Positions 24,452 through 36,069 of a stretch of 64,000 nucleotides of DNA are shown piece after piece. Origin of the DNA: Nannochloropsis oceanica (lineage: Eukaryota > Sar > Eustigmatophyceae > Eustigmatales > Monodopsidaceae); the NCBI GenBank assembly GCA_004519485.1, contig CP038124.1:124001-188000 (forward strand), given 5' to 3'. Both the position numbers and the translations under genes were made by a program. Position 1 is the stretch's first letter. Each line of letters starts with the position of its first letter. The notes beneath the pieces are model-generated. The model was not told the origin of the DNA. It was given only the letters and a program-made list of their open reading frames with translations, and did not search any database.

Positions 24452-26696
24452 TTACCTCGGCGATCGCGAAGCCTTCCCACCTCCAACTCTTCCCTCCCCC
24501 TCCTTCTCCGAAGCCCCTGTCGGTGCCGCCGCCTTCCTATCGGAAGGAGGGGAGTGCGAGGATGACCGGGAGCGCTTCCCCGCCTTCTTGGGTGAGCGGG
24601 AGGGAGAGGTGGACGGGCTCCTGCAGGACGAGGAAGGGGGGGAGGGAGGGATGGAGGGGGGGGGCAAGAGTTAGGACAGATGTTCCTCTTTCTGGACCCC
24701 GGAAAAAGAACAAGGTCAAGTCGTGGAGAGCTCGGCACGTCGCAGACCAGGGAGGGAGGGAAGGAGGGAGGGAAGGGCGAGCCTCTACCTCTCGTCGCTG
24801 CGGCGGCCACCACGGCCACGACCTCGGGGGGACCGGGAGCGGGAGCGAGAACGAGAACGACGGCCGCGAGGGGAGCGGGAGCTAGGAGGGCGGGAGGGGG
24901 GGAAGAAAAGAGAATGGGCGTTAAAGGAAAGGAGTGAGTGGGAAAGGGAGGAAGAGAGGGAGGGAGGGGACGAACCGTGCCGAGCGAGCCCGCATGTCAT
25001 CGGGGCGTTTGCGTTGTTGCTGTCAATGATCATTGAATGATGATTGTGGATAAGCGAGTGTGGATAATCACAATCACGTAATGACGAGTGTGGGGACTGT
25101 GTCGGCCATGCTGGGGAAGCAACAAGTATCCACGACAAGAACAACACCGAGAGGAAGCGCGAACATCACCGAGTCCCTACCCCCCCTCCCTCCCTACCTT
25201 TGCGAAGATGACAGCGATTTCTCGCCCGTTCAGCAGCTCTCGATCCAGCTTCCGCTTGGCATACTCGGCGTCCTGGGAGCAGTAATGAGGGAGGGAGGGA
25301 GGGAGGGCGGGAGCGCGGGGGGGATAGGGTCAAAAGGTGGAAGGAGGAATGGGGGGAGAAAAGAAGGGAGGGAGGGAGGGCAGGAGGACGTACCCTCTCA
25401 TCAAAGAATTCGACGAAGGCGAACCCTTGTGGCTCTCTGTGAGGCATCCGGCCAAGAGGAGAGGAAGAGGGGGGCAAGGAGGGAGGAAGGAGAGGGTGAG
25501 AAAACTAAGAGCTGGCAGTAGCCCTACGTGAACCTCCTTGCCGTCACAATCCTGCTTCTTCTCCTTCCCGCTGCTGCCCGGTCCTTGTCATCTTCCTCCC
25601 TCTCCTCCTCCTCCTTCTCCTCCTTCAACTCCTCTTCCTACTCCTTTTTCTTCCTTTTCTTCTCCTCCACCATCACCTCCTCCTCTTCGTCCGTGTCAAA
25701 GCCAGTGCTCATCCACTCGAGTCAGCGCCCAACTCACCACCTCCGTGCCTATTCAAATTACCCCGCCTGGCTCTAGGCACCTCTCTTTCTTTACCTTAAT
25801 CCACTCCTTTACACTCCTCTTTAATTTGCCTTGCTTGGGCTCTCTCTTCCTCTTCGTCTTCTTGATCATGATCTTCTTCATCTTCGTCTTCATGATCATG
25901 ATCATGATCATGATCTTCTTCCTCTTCGTCTTCTTGATCATGATCTTCTTCATCTTCGTCTTCATGATCATGATCTTCTTCTTCCTCTTCGTCTTCCTCT
26001 TTGTCTTCTTATTCTACGTCATCTTCTTCGTCTTCCTTATCGTCTTCTTCTGCTTTCCCTCTGCCCTGACAGGGCTACAAAGAGAGTTCCAAAAGTTAAG
26101 GCTGTCCTCTGCTCTTCTTCACCATCTTTTTTGGGGTGTCCTGCCACTTCGCCAGTCTTCATCTGTTCTCTCCTTCATTTCTTGTTTTACAACAGTAATC
26201 CTCGTCTATATACTGCATTATACTGCAAGCTTCCTTCCTTCTTCTCAATAGGTACAATCACAAAAAGAAAAAAAAATCAGATCATCACGCTCATCCTCCC
26301 TCCCTCCCTCCCTCTCTCCCGCCCTTCTACTTACTTGGTATGGAAGTTCATGGGAATATACACATCCTTGACGTCCCCGTACTTGTCAAATAGGCGACGG
26401 ATATCCTCCACCCTGTGAAGAAGGGAGGAGGGAATGAGCAAAGGATGGAGGAATGGGAGGCGTGTAGAGAAGCCAGGTCGGGTGACTGACAGCTCCTCGA
26501 TTAGCCGGAGCAACCACACCGTCCCAACCACAAGTTCTGTCCTTCTCAACCCCCTACTTTCTATTCCCTCTCGACCCACCGCGTGTCAAAGGCCAGATTA
26601 CGGACAAGCAAGGAGACACGCTTTTCGCGTCGGTCTCCACCGCGGTCGCGGCTGCGGCTTCGACGGTCACGCCCACGGTCGCGGTCCCGGTGAGAC

Positions 26697-26698
<2 letters not shown>
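24452..26698 (-). CDS. SR-family splicing factor (one RRM, RS-rich ends)
   Basis: Nuclear pre-mRNA splicing regulator. Seven exons, minus strand: 26580-26698, 26335-26412, 25394-25436, 25198-25272, 24976-25019, 24789-24881, 24452-24620, total 206 residues, all in phase. A short basic head rich in RD/RS (residues 1-28) precedes a canonical RRM. RNP2 is VSLLVRNLAF and RNP1 is PQGFAFVEFF. The RRM ends LNGREIAVIFAKQQRKRPDDMR, as in SRSF10/SCL-type proteins. The C-terminus holds two RS blocks (RSRSRSRSRSPRG and SPSTSPSRSPKKAG). The third exon is only 43 nt. The 898-nt intron before it holds GAAGATCATGATC-type repeats. It shares a 423-bp divergent promoter with the cyclase gene. Confidence 0.93.
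25861..26045. repeat. GATC/GAAGA satellite-like repeat inside an SR-gene intron
   Basis: About 185 bases of repeated TCTTCNTC and GATCATGATC units in the + strand. In the transcribed (minus) direction they read as purine-rich GAAGAAGATCATGATC units within intron 25437-26334 of the SR-protein gene. Confidence 0.85.
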
Positions 26699-26741
<43 letters not shown>

Positions 26742-27121
26742 TGTGGTGGTGTACATGGAGGGGGGATGGCCAGGGCATGAGAGCGTGACACCCAAAAAAC
26801 CAACAAGCATACGAGATCATGCGATGATCCAGTTTTCCGTTTCTTCCCACTCAAATTCGGACACATTTTCAGGCTTGACTCATCCTACCCACCTGGACAC
26901 AGATTTTTGTGTTTTTAAAGTAAAGTGCAATGGCAGAATTTTGTTTAAGGTGCATTGTCATTTTCGGTCTCCTTTGTCGAGGCAGCGCTTATTTGGGGGG
27001 TTTTCTTGCAGCACTGCGACAAACGAAAATTGTTAATGTGTATGTGCCTGCCTATTCCACACCACACACCACCATAACTTTCAATCGCTCACATACATAA
27101 TCCTTTCCCAGGTCTAGTTTG
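26699..27121. promoter_or_regulatory. Divergent promoter region of SR factor and cyclase
   Basis: The 423 bp between two divergent start codons. A poly-CTG run (26700-26740) lies directly upstream of the SR start. An acceptor-like tract (tcctttcccag) at 27100-27110 suggests the cyclase may have an additional 5' exon in here. Confidence 0.45.
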
Positions 27122-30100
27122 ATGCCCTCATCCTCGTCTTCCAGCAGCGGCAGCAGCAGTAGCAGCCGTAGCAATAACAGCAGTAGCATCCGCACCAACA
27201 ATGCCCAGGTTTTGCCCCTCACCGCGGCCGCCACAGGAAACCCTCTACTAACAAACAAAAGCCTTTTTAAGCGTCTGGAACTCGAAACAGATGGATCGTC
27301 TTTCAGAACCACTGCTTATCCTGGTTTAAGCCCTCTTCGCCCCCTTGCACAAGGCAACGATGAAGTCGGGCACACATGCTGCAGCAGTTTGATGGGCCGC
27401 GGCCTCCCGTATATTGGCGGTGCCTTTGTGGCTCTTGTCAGAGCCTTGTCTGGAGCAGCCCAGTACATTCTGGCGTGCCGGATGTCAATAACGGTGCGTT
27501 TTGACACATTGGTGAGCTTGGTAATGTTTTATGTGCTGCTGATGGACATCATCCGGTTAGCGGTGCCAAAGAAATACGACCCTTTCTTGTTCGGCGCCAC
27601 TCTTGCGGCATTGTTGGTGCTCTCCCTCGACTTCATTCTTATGTTAATGGCGCACACACAGTGTAGTGGTGCTCGAAGTGGAGGAAGTGAGGGTTTTCGG
27701 TGCCTGACGATAACGGGGTACGCGCTGAGCTTCCGTTTTTGGTTGGATGTCTGTGTCCTTCTCTCTGTGATTCTAAGTGCGTGTGGTGTGGACGGCAAGG
27801 TCAGGGCGTACGCAAATTCCAGCATGAATTCTATGCATGTCAGCAATATTGCTCAATCCGTGCGCTTGATCGGGCCGTCGGTAGTCCTGAATACACTGCA
27901 CAAATTTCGGCTCTTTCGCGTCATTGACCGCCATGTAATTCCGAACGACTGCTGGAAAGCTGTGTCTTCTGATCCCTCCTCTCTGGCTTCATCCCCGGGC
28001 CCTTCTTCCTCTTCCATCCCAAGATCCAGTACGACACCTACTGTTCGCTCTTTTCAGCATCAAAACATTCATCAGCAGCAGCTGCAGCAGCCCACTTCCA
28101 TTCTCTCCGCGGGACTGGCCTGGGTTCGTCGGGAAGGGACGCATAGAGGGATCGATAATAGTAGTAGTGAAAAAAGGAGCTCCCGCACTTCTCTACTGCC
28201 GCAACCATCAATTTCCTTTGTGGGGAGAGACCCTCGTGCTTATGATGGAGGAGGCAGGATCAGCGACATCAGGAACAGCAGCCGAGGTGGAAGTAATGGC
28301 ACGGGCGGAGGAGGGAGAAGAGGTGGCGGAGGAGGGGGAGGGAATGGCAAGCCCTTGGAGGCAGAGCTGTACAACCTCATAATGCATCGCCTCATTCTCA
28401 CTTTGTCTGGCGCCTTGCTGATGTTGGCCTTCCTGAACAGTAATCACGCGAGATTCGACCAAGCGTTGCCTGCAGCTACCGCTATGCTGCACGCTGTACA
28501 AGCAAAAGACGACGATGGGAAGATGGCAAAGGTGGTGCTCACGTCGTACTTGAATTACTTCGGGGGGGAAATGAGGGGAAGAGGAGGAGGCATGCTGCTA
28601 TCGCTTCAGTTGGGCGTGAACCAAGAGACTGCTCCATTCCTTATCCATGACGCCTCTCGCTTGGCCATCTTACGGGATACCGAAATCTACCGCCTGCAGC
28701 TGGTTTCCTTTCCCCCATCCCCGTCATCCCCAGTGCCCTCCCTCGAGCCTTTACCTACCTTGCCGGTGGCAGGCGGTGGAGAAGTAGGAGTAGAAGGCCC
28801 TGAACTGGATGATGTCCCGTCTTGGGGACGGAGCTGGGTGGAGGAAGGCGAGAATAGACAATGGCATGAGCAGCGGCAACTGAACCAACAACGGAACTTG
28901 GCCTCTAACAATGCCACCCAGCCCATCGCTTTCACTGCCGCCGTTTTTGACGTCAGTTTAGCGTACCGGCAGCGCATTCTCCTTGAGGAATTTTACCTCC
29001 CTGTTTTTCTTGCTGCCCTCCTAGTTCTCGGTGCCCATGCATTTAGCAAGGACACGCGACGTCTAATTGTGTCGCCCATCGATTGGATCATCCAACTGGT
29101 TCAAAAATTAGCAGAAGATCCCTTGGGAGAATTTGAGGTAAGCTTTCCCTTGTCTCTGTCTCCTTGGTTTTATAATTCTGATTTAGGAGCGTTGAGATCT
29201 GTCGGAGGTTTCAGATCGCTTTACAATCCAATTCCAATCCTCTTTCCCCGTCCAGCTGGAAGCCCCGAACAGCAGCCAAGCTAATACCATCAGACACGCT
29301 CAATACGAGACTGCTCTCATCGCTGCATCTCTCAAAAAGATAACCCGGCTCCTTCGAGTGGGCTTTGGTATCGCTGGCGCTGATATCATCTCTCACAATT
29401 TAGATATGAACAAGCCGCAAGCGATTTTGAACCCTTTGCTGCCAGGAAAACGGTCAGAGCTCGGGAGATGGAATTGATTGATCTTTTACGAAACTAAGCT
29501 TGTCCTGACAAAATCTTAGTCGGAGCCATCTTTTTCTGTTTTTAGAGAGAATCCCTACTTTCCTCTCTTTTCTGCACTCATCCTTTCCTCTCCATTTTCT
29601 CAGTGTAATGGCAATCATGGGCTTCTGCGACATTCACCATTTTGACTTCATCGTTAAGCACCTCGAGGCCGAAGCCATGACTTTTGTGAATCAAGTTGCT
29701 GCTATCGTGCATGAAAACGTGTCGCTGTGGAAAGGAGTTTGCAATAAGAATTTAGGTGCGCACGCTCTTTTTGTGCGTGTGAATTATACAATATGAGATC
29801 TACCTTTCTCATTCATGTGAACCGTCATTCTAATCTTTTCCAGGTAACTCATTCCTCCTTATGTGGCGCATTGGTGACGAAGAGAAACTTCTGAGCGTGT
29901 CCCGCTCTTTTCTCTCTTCTGCTGGCAGCGGTTCTTCCTCCAAACTTGGCCCTGCCACTGCCGGTGGCGGCAGCAACCTCACCCATCTCGACGTCCGGCG
30001 AATCCCGGGCGTGGAAGCCCTTGCAGACCAAGGTAAGCATTTCCCTCCCTTCTTCTTTATTCTTCCGTTTCCATACAATGCCAAACATTTCTTTCTCTCT

Positions 30101-30938
30101 CGCTTCTTTTGCTCGTCCATAGCACTCCTTGGCTTCCTCAAAATTCTCGTCGCCTTGAAGAGGGATAAGAAACTCCAGTCCCTTTGCAATGACCCCCGCC
30201 TTCATGGCAAAGACGGCGAACCATTTGAATTGCACATGCGATTCGGTTTACACGCTGGCTGGGCCATCGAAGGCGCCGTTGGGAGCAGACACAAGGTTGA
30301 TGCCACCTATCTTTCCCCACACGTCAATATGGCCGCACGTATGGAGACAGCTGCGACACAATATGGAGTACCTGTCTTGATGACTGATAGCTTTTATCAG
30401 ATCCTCTCCACACATCCACGAAAGCGGTGCCGGAAGTTAGATGTGATAACAGTTAAGGGTTCGGCAACCCCCCGCTCCATCTATACATTCGACGCTCACC
30501 CTGGACCCCTATCGGATTTCCCCTCTCGAAGTGCCTTCAAGACTTACTCGGCGGATATTTGGAAGAAAGACAAGGTACTAAGAAAGGGAGGAGTGCATGA
30601 CACGGGCCGGGGAATACTTTTTAAGAATACTCGCTCTATACTTAGCCCCCCAACAATCTTGCTGCCCCCCACCCTTGATCCCTTCCTCCCAGGACATTCT
30701 TTACTTACAAGAGAGCGCTGCCGGAGCGGATCAATTCCGCTCTACTTTCGAGGTAGGCCTCACAAACTACATAAATGGCCTTTGGGTCCAAGCCGCAGAG
30801 TGCTTTCGGGCGTGTGATGCGATGATGGAACAAGTGGGAGGAGACGGGCCATCGCGTACCCTCTTGCGGTACATGCAGGAGAGGGACTTCAAGTGTCCCG
30901 AAAACTGGCAGGGCTTTCGGCCGCTGACAAGCAAATGA
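27122..30938 (+). CDS. Multipass class III adenylate/guanylate cyclase
   Basis: Receptor-type nucleotidyl cyclase. Exons 27122-29137, 29256-29452, 29604-29755, 29844-30032, 30123-30574 and 30693-30938 give 1083 residues in phase. N-terminal half: hydrophobic helices at about 129-147, 158-178 and 205-222, an arginine-bearing amphipathic stretch at about 246-267, a further helix near 420, a Gly/Ser-rich linker, and a last helix at about 625-643 before VSPIDWIIQLVQKLAEDP. The C-terminal cyclase domain starts near 738 with VMAIMGFCDIHHF, whose Asp is the first metal ligand. It contains VNMAARMET, with the transition-state Asn and Arg. The second metal Asp, normally in a G-D pair after NKNxG, is replaced by Asn (NKNLGNSFLLMW). 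Frame upstream of the chosen ATG is open, so the N-terminus may be longer. Confidence 0.9.
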
Positions 30939-31207
30939 AGTGGAAAAGGGAAAGAAATGTATGCGACTTGTTAAAAAACACGAATAGGGGGGAAATTAAA
31001 TTGTTTCTTTTGGAAATATTTTTTGATATTATTTTGGACATTACAAATAAACGCAGAAGATAAGAAGAGAATCGGATGCAATCCAAGGCAGTGGCCGTGC
31101 TCTCTGTCCCCCTTTCTTGATCAATTCAGCCTTTCGTTACCATCTGACTCTTTCATCTACAAACTTACAGGTGCAGCTCTTGTCGTGTCATTGTCATTGT
31201 ATTTACT

Positions 31208-33980
31208 TTACCTGGTGGTTGTTGTACTTTCTTTCCTCCCTCCTTCCGTTCCTCCTTTATCCCCCTCCTCCCATCCCTCAAACAATATCTCAACCGCTGC
31301 GAAGATCTCGGCAATAATCTCGTTTGAAAGCAAAAATCCCATCGGATCCGTCAACACTACCCTTGTCCTTCTGCTTCCTCCCCCTCCCCCTCCTTTCTCC
31401 AGTACAACAGCGCCCATGGAGATAAATCGTTCCACGGCCTGTTCGCATGCCAAAACGACTTGTGCGGCTCTCCCCCTCTCCCAACCTCCCTCCATCCCTG
31501 TCTGCTGTGCGAGGGTATAAAGCTCCACTCCTTCCTTGAGACGGAGGCCCACCATAAGCAGGTCCTCCAGTCTGCAAAAGAAGGGAGGGAGGGAGGGAGG
31601 GAAAGGAGAAAGAAGTTGACAACCACTCACGAGTCCTATCCGTGTACCACCGACCGCGATGAGGATAAGATGGCTTGGAAGAAGGGAGGGATGGGAGCAA
31701 GCCTACCTGTCCAACTGCCATTGCAATTTCGACATCTCCTTCTGCGCCTCCTCCAGGCCGCTGGCTTTCCTCCACCCTTCTTGCTCTAGCTCGTGCACCC
31801 ACATGGTGTAATTGAATAGAGACCGAGGGCGGCTGAAGCGGTGCCAGTCTTGGAGGGAGAAAGGCAGAGCGTTGAGAAGGCTTCGATCGATGAGCTGTGC
31901 TGTCTCTTCCTTCTCCATTCCCTCCCTCCCTCCCTTCCCCCCTTTTTACCTAGGTAGCTCGCCGCTCCCATGCCCAGGGCCAGGAAAGGCACGCCTTCCC
32001 AATATACCCTATTGTGACGACATTGAAAGCCGGGCTTGGCGTAGTTGGAGACCTTGGGAAGGGAGAGAGGGAGGGACGGGGGGGGGGTTCATTGATTGCT
32101 CGATCTGAAAATGGTTAAAGAGAAGTACAATCGCCTCCACCCTCCCCCCTCTCTCCCCACCTCATAATGGTCATAGCCCGCCTCTTGAAGCAAGGCCGAG
32201 GCTCGGACATACATGGACGCGGTAGACTCCTCGGGAGGCAGAGGAGAGGGAGAGGAAAGAGAAGGAGGGAGGGAGGAAGAGGAGGAGGAAGAAGTGGAAG
32301 TGGAAGAAAAAGAGGAGGAAGCTTCGTGCGTACTGTTGCCCTCGCCTTCTCCCTTCCCGTACCAGCGACCAAAGGCCTGCAAGAGAAAGGAGGGGGGGGG
32401 AAGGAGGAAGGAGGGAGAGGAGGGAGGAGACTTGTTAAACACCACCTGAGTCGGCCAGCAGGATCCCCTGACCTCCCTCCCTCACTCTCTCCCTCCCTCC
32501 CCACCGTTCCTGGCTCGACTTGGAGGTCGTAGAGAGAGATGTGAGGAGGACAGACAGCGATGGCCTCGCGGAGAGATTCTTCCCACTGCTCCAGGGACTG
32601 AGAGAGGGAGGGAGGGAGGGAGGGAGGGAGTGTCCTCGTCAGAAAAACGCGTTTTTGTCGTGTTCAAATGTACCCTCCTTCCATTTCTCCCTCCTCCTCT
32701 CCCTCCCCACCCCCCTACCTGAAAAGGGAGACCGCTGATCAGATCGAGGCTGAAGTTGAGGCGGGCCCTCTTCCTCGGCTTTCTCAGGAGATCGAGGGCA
32801 GCGCGGACCTCGTCACGGCTGGGGAGAGGGGGGGGTGGATAGTGGAGGGAGGGGGTGAGGATGACGGTGAGGTTAAGGGTGAGGGTAAGGAAGGGTAGGC
32901 GGAGAGGAAAATAAGGTAGGGAGGGAAGAGGGCTAGGGGGGAGGAAGCGTAGCGTACTTGTGCGCGCGCCCAGCGGCGGAGAGGAGAGTTTGGTTGAAGG
33001 ATTGTACACCCACGCTCACCCGGTTGATCCCTGTCGTCGTCGTAAATCAGCAAGCGCATAGAGGCAGTCAGTCAGAGGAGCATTTTTCTTCCATTCCTTC
33101 CTCGCTCGCTCTCTCCCTTCATTCCTCCTCCTTTCTTCTTTCCCTCCCTGCAACAATGCTTGTTGTAGTACTTCCCCCTCCCTCCCGCTACCCCTCCTCA
33201 CCCACCACAGGCCAGGAAGGCCTCCAGCCTCTCCTCGTCGAAAGTGCCCGGGTCCATCTCCATGGACACTTCCGCCCCATCGCTCACCCCGAACAAGTCC
33301 TCGATCTCTTTCAGGAGAAGGCGAAGGAGGTGGGGCGGGGTGAGGGAGGGAGTGCCGCCACCGAAGAAGATACTGGTCAGGCCCCCACTGGCTTTGATGA
33401 CGCCCGCAGTGGTGGTGCTTGGGGAGGAGGAGGAGGAGGAGGAGGAGGGAGATGATGATGATGATGATGATGATGATGAGGAGGAGGAGGAGGAGGAGGA
33501 GGAGGAGGAGGACGTGGAAGAGGAGGTGGAAGAGGAGGCAGAAGAGGTCAACCCGCCAAGCTCCGACAACGACCATGGCACGCCTTCTACCCAATGTCCC
33601 CCCCTCTCCTCTCTCCCTCCCTCCCTCACCGTCCTTCCAAAAGCGGCCTTCATTTCTCGTAGCACCAGCTGGACGTACTCACGGCTGTATTTATCAGCAG
33701 CCGTCGCGCCGTCCCCTACGACTTTGATAGGAAAGTCGCAATAAAAGCAACGACGACGACAAAAGGGCAGGTGCACGTACAAGGCTCGAGGGAGCAAGGG
33801 CGTGGAAGGAGTTGGAGCCGAAGGCGTAGCGTAGAGGTTGAGGGATACGACGCGGTGGTGCTGGACGGGGGGTGGGGAAGGAAGGAAGGCGAGGGGAAGG
33901 AGGGGACGGAGGAGCAGGAGAAAGACAGGAAGGAAAAGGAGCAGGAATGATCTTCTTCTGGGTTTTGTCCTACTTGTCAT
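31208..33980 (-). CDS. hemW: HemW-like radical SAM protein, probably plastid-targeted
   Basis: HemW proteins are radical SAM heme chaperones related to coproporphyrinogen dehydrogenase HemN. Eight exons, minus strand: 33206-33980, 32958-33030, 32719-32818, 32505-32597, 32161-32376, 31950-32052, 31707-31848, 31208-31571, total 621 residues in phase. The iron-sulfur motif is CRRRCFYC (Cys 74, 78, 81) followed by DF. HemN has a further Cys there, which favours HemW. Later blocks are IFFGGGTPS, NRVSVGVQSFNQ, LDLISGLPFQ, NYAKPGFQCRHNRVYW and MVGLRLKEGVELY. The N-terminus is a hydrophobic signal core with LAFLPSP. A poly-serine run (about residues 146-189) interrupts the core just before the GGGTPS motif, and a second Ser-rich loop lies in the fifth exon. 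It overlaps nothing and faces MRT4 across a 443-bp promoter. Confidence 0.9.
33421..33540. repeat. GAG/GAT trinucleotide repeat inside the HemW coding exon
   Basis: Runs of GGA/GAG and GAT on the + strand, read on the minus strand as in-frame serine codons (TCC, TCA). The repeat keeps the HemW frame open, and its antisense frames are not genes. Confidence 0.9.
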
Positions 33981-34423
33981 CCTGCTATTGGTAATTACGA
34001 TGTCTTATTTCGTGTGTCGTAGGAGAAGATATGTGAAACGAGGACACCGATGGGGAGAAGGCAAAGAAGCAACACAACGGCGGCCCAAGCCGAGGCGCGC
34101 CCGTGGGCCATGCCGGGTGGCTACCCGCATTTCCCTCTCTTGTTCCCCATTCTCATGGGTGCCTTGGGCGTAAACAGGAATAAAAGTGCCTGTAGTCAGG
34201 TAGATGACAAGACTTAACAATCAGGGGCGACTCTGGAAACGCCTTGGTGTCGGCCCCACGAAAACCTCACGCTATCTGAAGGCGACCTCCCCCTAACCCC
34301 ATCTCTTTACTACCTCTCTACCAACTCTTGTACCAGCGCCCCTATTCAGCTTCAGGAAGACAAACCACTACACGAAAAGCGATCCATCGTCATCGTCGCC
34401 ACAATAGCAGCCAGTCAGCAGCC
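33981..34423. promoter_or_regulatory. Divergent promoter of HemW-like gene and MRT4
   Basis: The 443 bp between two divergent start codons, less repeat-rich than most intergenic DNA here. No specific element could be named. Confidence 0.45.
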
Positions 34424-36069
34424 ATGCCCAAGTCAAGACGCGACAAGAAAGGTATAAAGGAAATGGGGTCCATCGACTGGAGGCTACTACCTCCCCATCC
34501 TCCGGCCCTCCCTTCTTCCCCTGGTCTCTCCCTCATTCCTTCACAGTCTCCGGGAGCACAATCCAGAGACTGTTTGTATTCTATCATGATTTGGAAGCCG
34601 CGAACCCTCGGAGTACCTCCTCTGACGGCCCTTTCCCCCTCCTCTCTCCTCGTCCTCACTCCTTACAGTCTCCCTCACCAAGACCACCAGCAAAGGCCGC
34701 GAGCAAAAAGCCGGCACCATCGCCAAGCTCCGCGAGGCCCTTGATTCGTTCTCCTCCCTATATGTGTTTTCGTTCGAGCACATGCGCAGTGCTAAGTTCA
34801 AGGATGTGCGGATTGAGTGGCGGGATAGCCGGTACGCCCCCCTCTCTCTCTTCCATTCTACTTTCCACTTCCTCTTCCCTGTATCCCTTTCTATTCCAGC
34901 TTCTCTACGAGAAAGGAAAGGGTTGGACGAAAGGCGCTCCGAGTCGTTCCACTTACCCTTACCTCTCTTCTCTCCCGCCCTTCCCTTCCTCAGCTTCTTC
35001 ATGGGCAAGAACAAGGTGATGCAGAAGGCCCTGGGGATGCACCCCGAGGACGAGTTCAGAGACAACCTTCGCTTCCTGAGCAAGGTGAGCGAGGGAGAGA
35101 GGGAGGGAAGGAAGGAGGAAGGAAAAGGAAGAGTCGAGGCTCCCTGCATGCGCATTACTTGCCATTCATCCAACTCACCTACCCCTCCCTCCGTCCATCC
35201 CTCCCTCTCTCCTCCTTCCCACAGCGTCTCTCCGGCCAAGTCGGCCTCCTGGCCACCAACCGCTCCCGGAAAGACGTTCTGGCCTACTTCCGTGACTTCA
35301 AAGTATGCCTGTGCCCTCCCTCGCTCCCTCCCTCCCTCCCTCCCTCCCTCCCTCCCTCTTCTTGCGAGAGGACCACCATCAAAGACCAAAGATGCCCTCA
35401 TGCTTAGCCTCCCTCCCTCCCTCCTTCCCTCTACCCCCCTGATGCACTCAGGTGCAAGACTTCGCCAAATCGGGCGCAGTGGCCGACAAGGACCTGACGC
35501 TGCAGGTGGCCGACGACCCTCTCCACTACTTCCCAGCCTCCATGTTTCAACTTTTCCGCAAGTACGCATGCCCCTTCCTCCCTCCCTCCCTCCCTCCCCT
35601 TCCTTTCTTGTGGACCCTGTCTCTTTCGAGATACCTCCAAGCCAATCAGAGCGACAGGCATATCCCTCACACTCAAAATTTCCTCCCTCACGTCCTTCCT
35701 CCTTCCCTCTCTCTTCCCCCAGGCTCGGACTCAATCTGGAGATCAAGGACGGGAAGCTCGTCCTACTCGAGGCCTTCGTCGTCTGCACTAAGGGGAAGCC
35801 CATCACGCCGGAGCAGGCCAAGCTGATGGTAGGGAGGGAGGGAGGGGAGAAAGGAGAAAGGGAGGAAGGACGGAGGGAGGAGGGAGGAGAAAGTGAGGAA
35901 GGGAGGGCGGCGAGAAAGGAAATTAAAAGTCCGAGCCAGTGCATCGACATTCTGCTTCCCTTCCTTCCTCTCTCCCTCCCTGCAGACACACCTAGATCTG
36001 CCTCTCGTCGACTTCCAGCTGGGCTTGGTCTGCTGTTGGAGTGACGGCGAATTCGAGGAGCTAAAGTAG
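34424..36069 (+). CDS. MRT4: Ribosome assembly factor MRT4 (MRTO4)
   Basis: Nucleolar P0-like protein that holds the P0 site on pre-60S ribosomes. Seven exons: 34424-34451, 34669-34831, 34994-35084, 35225-35302, 35452-35561, 35723-35828 and 35986-36069, total 219 residues, all GT-AG and in phase. It starts with the family signature MPKSRRDKKVSLTKT and continues with FEHMRSAKFKDVR, FFMGKNKVMQKALG, DEFRDNLRFLSKRL, GQVGLLATNR, and ITPEQAKLM. The length matches the family. Introns are 130-220 nt; several begin with GGGA runs and end with CCCT tracts, so their two ends are complementary. Confidence 0.95.
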
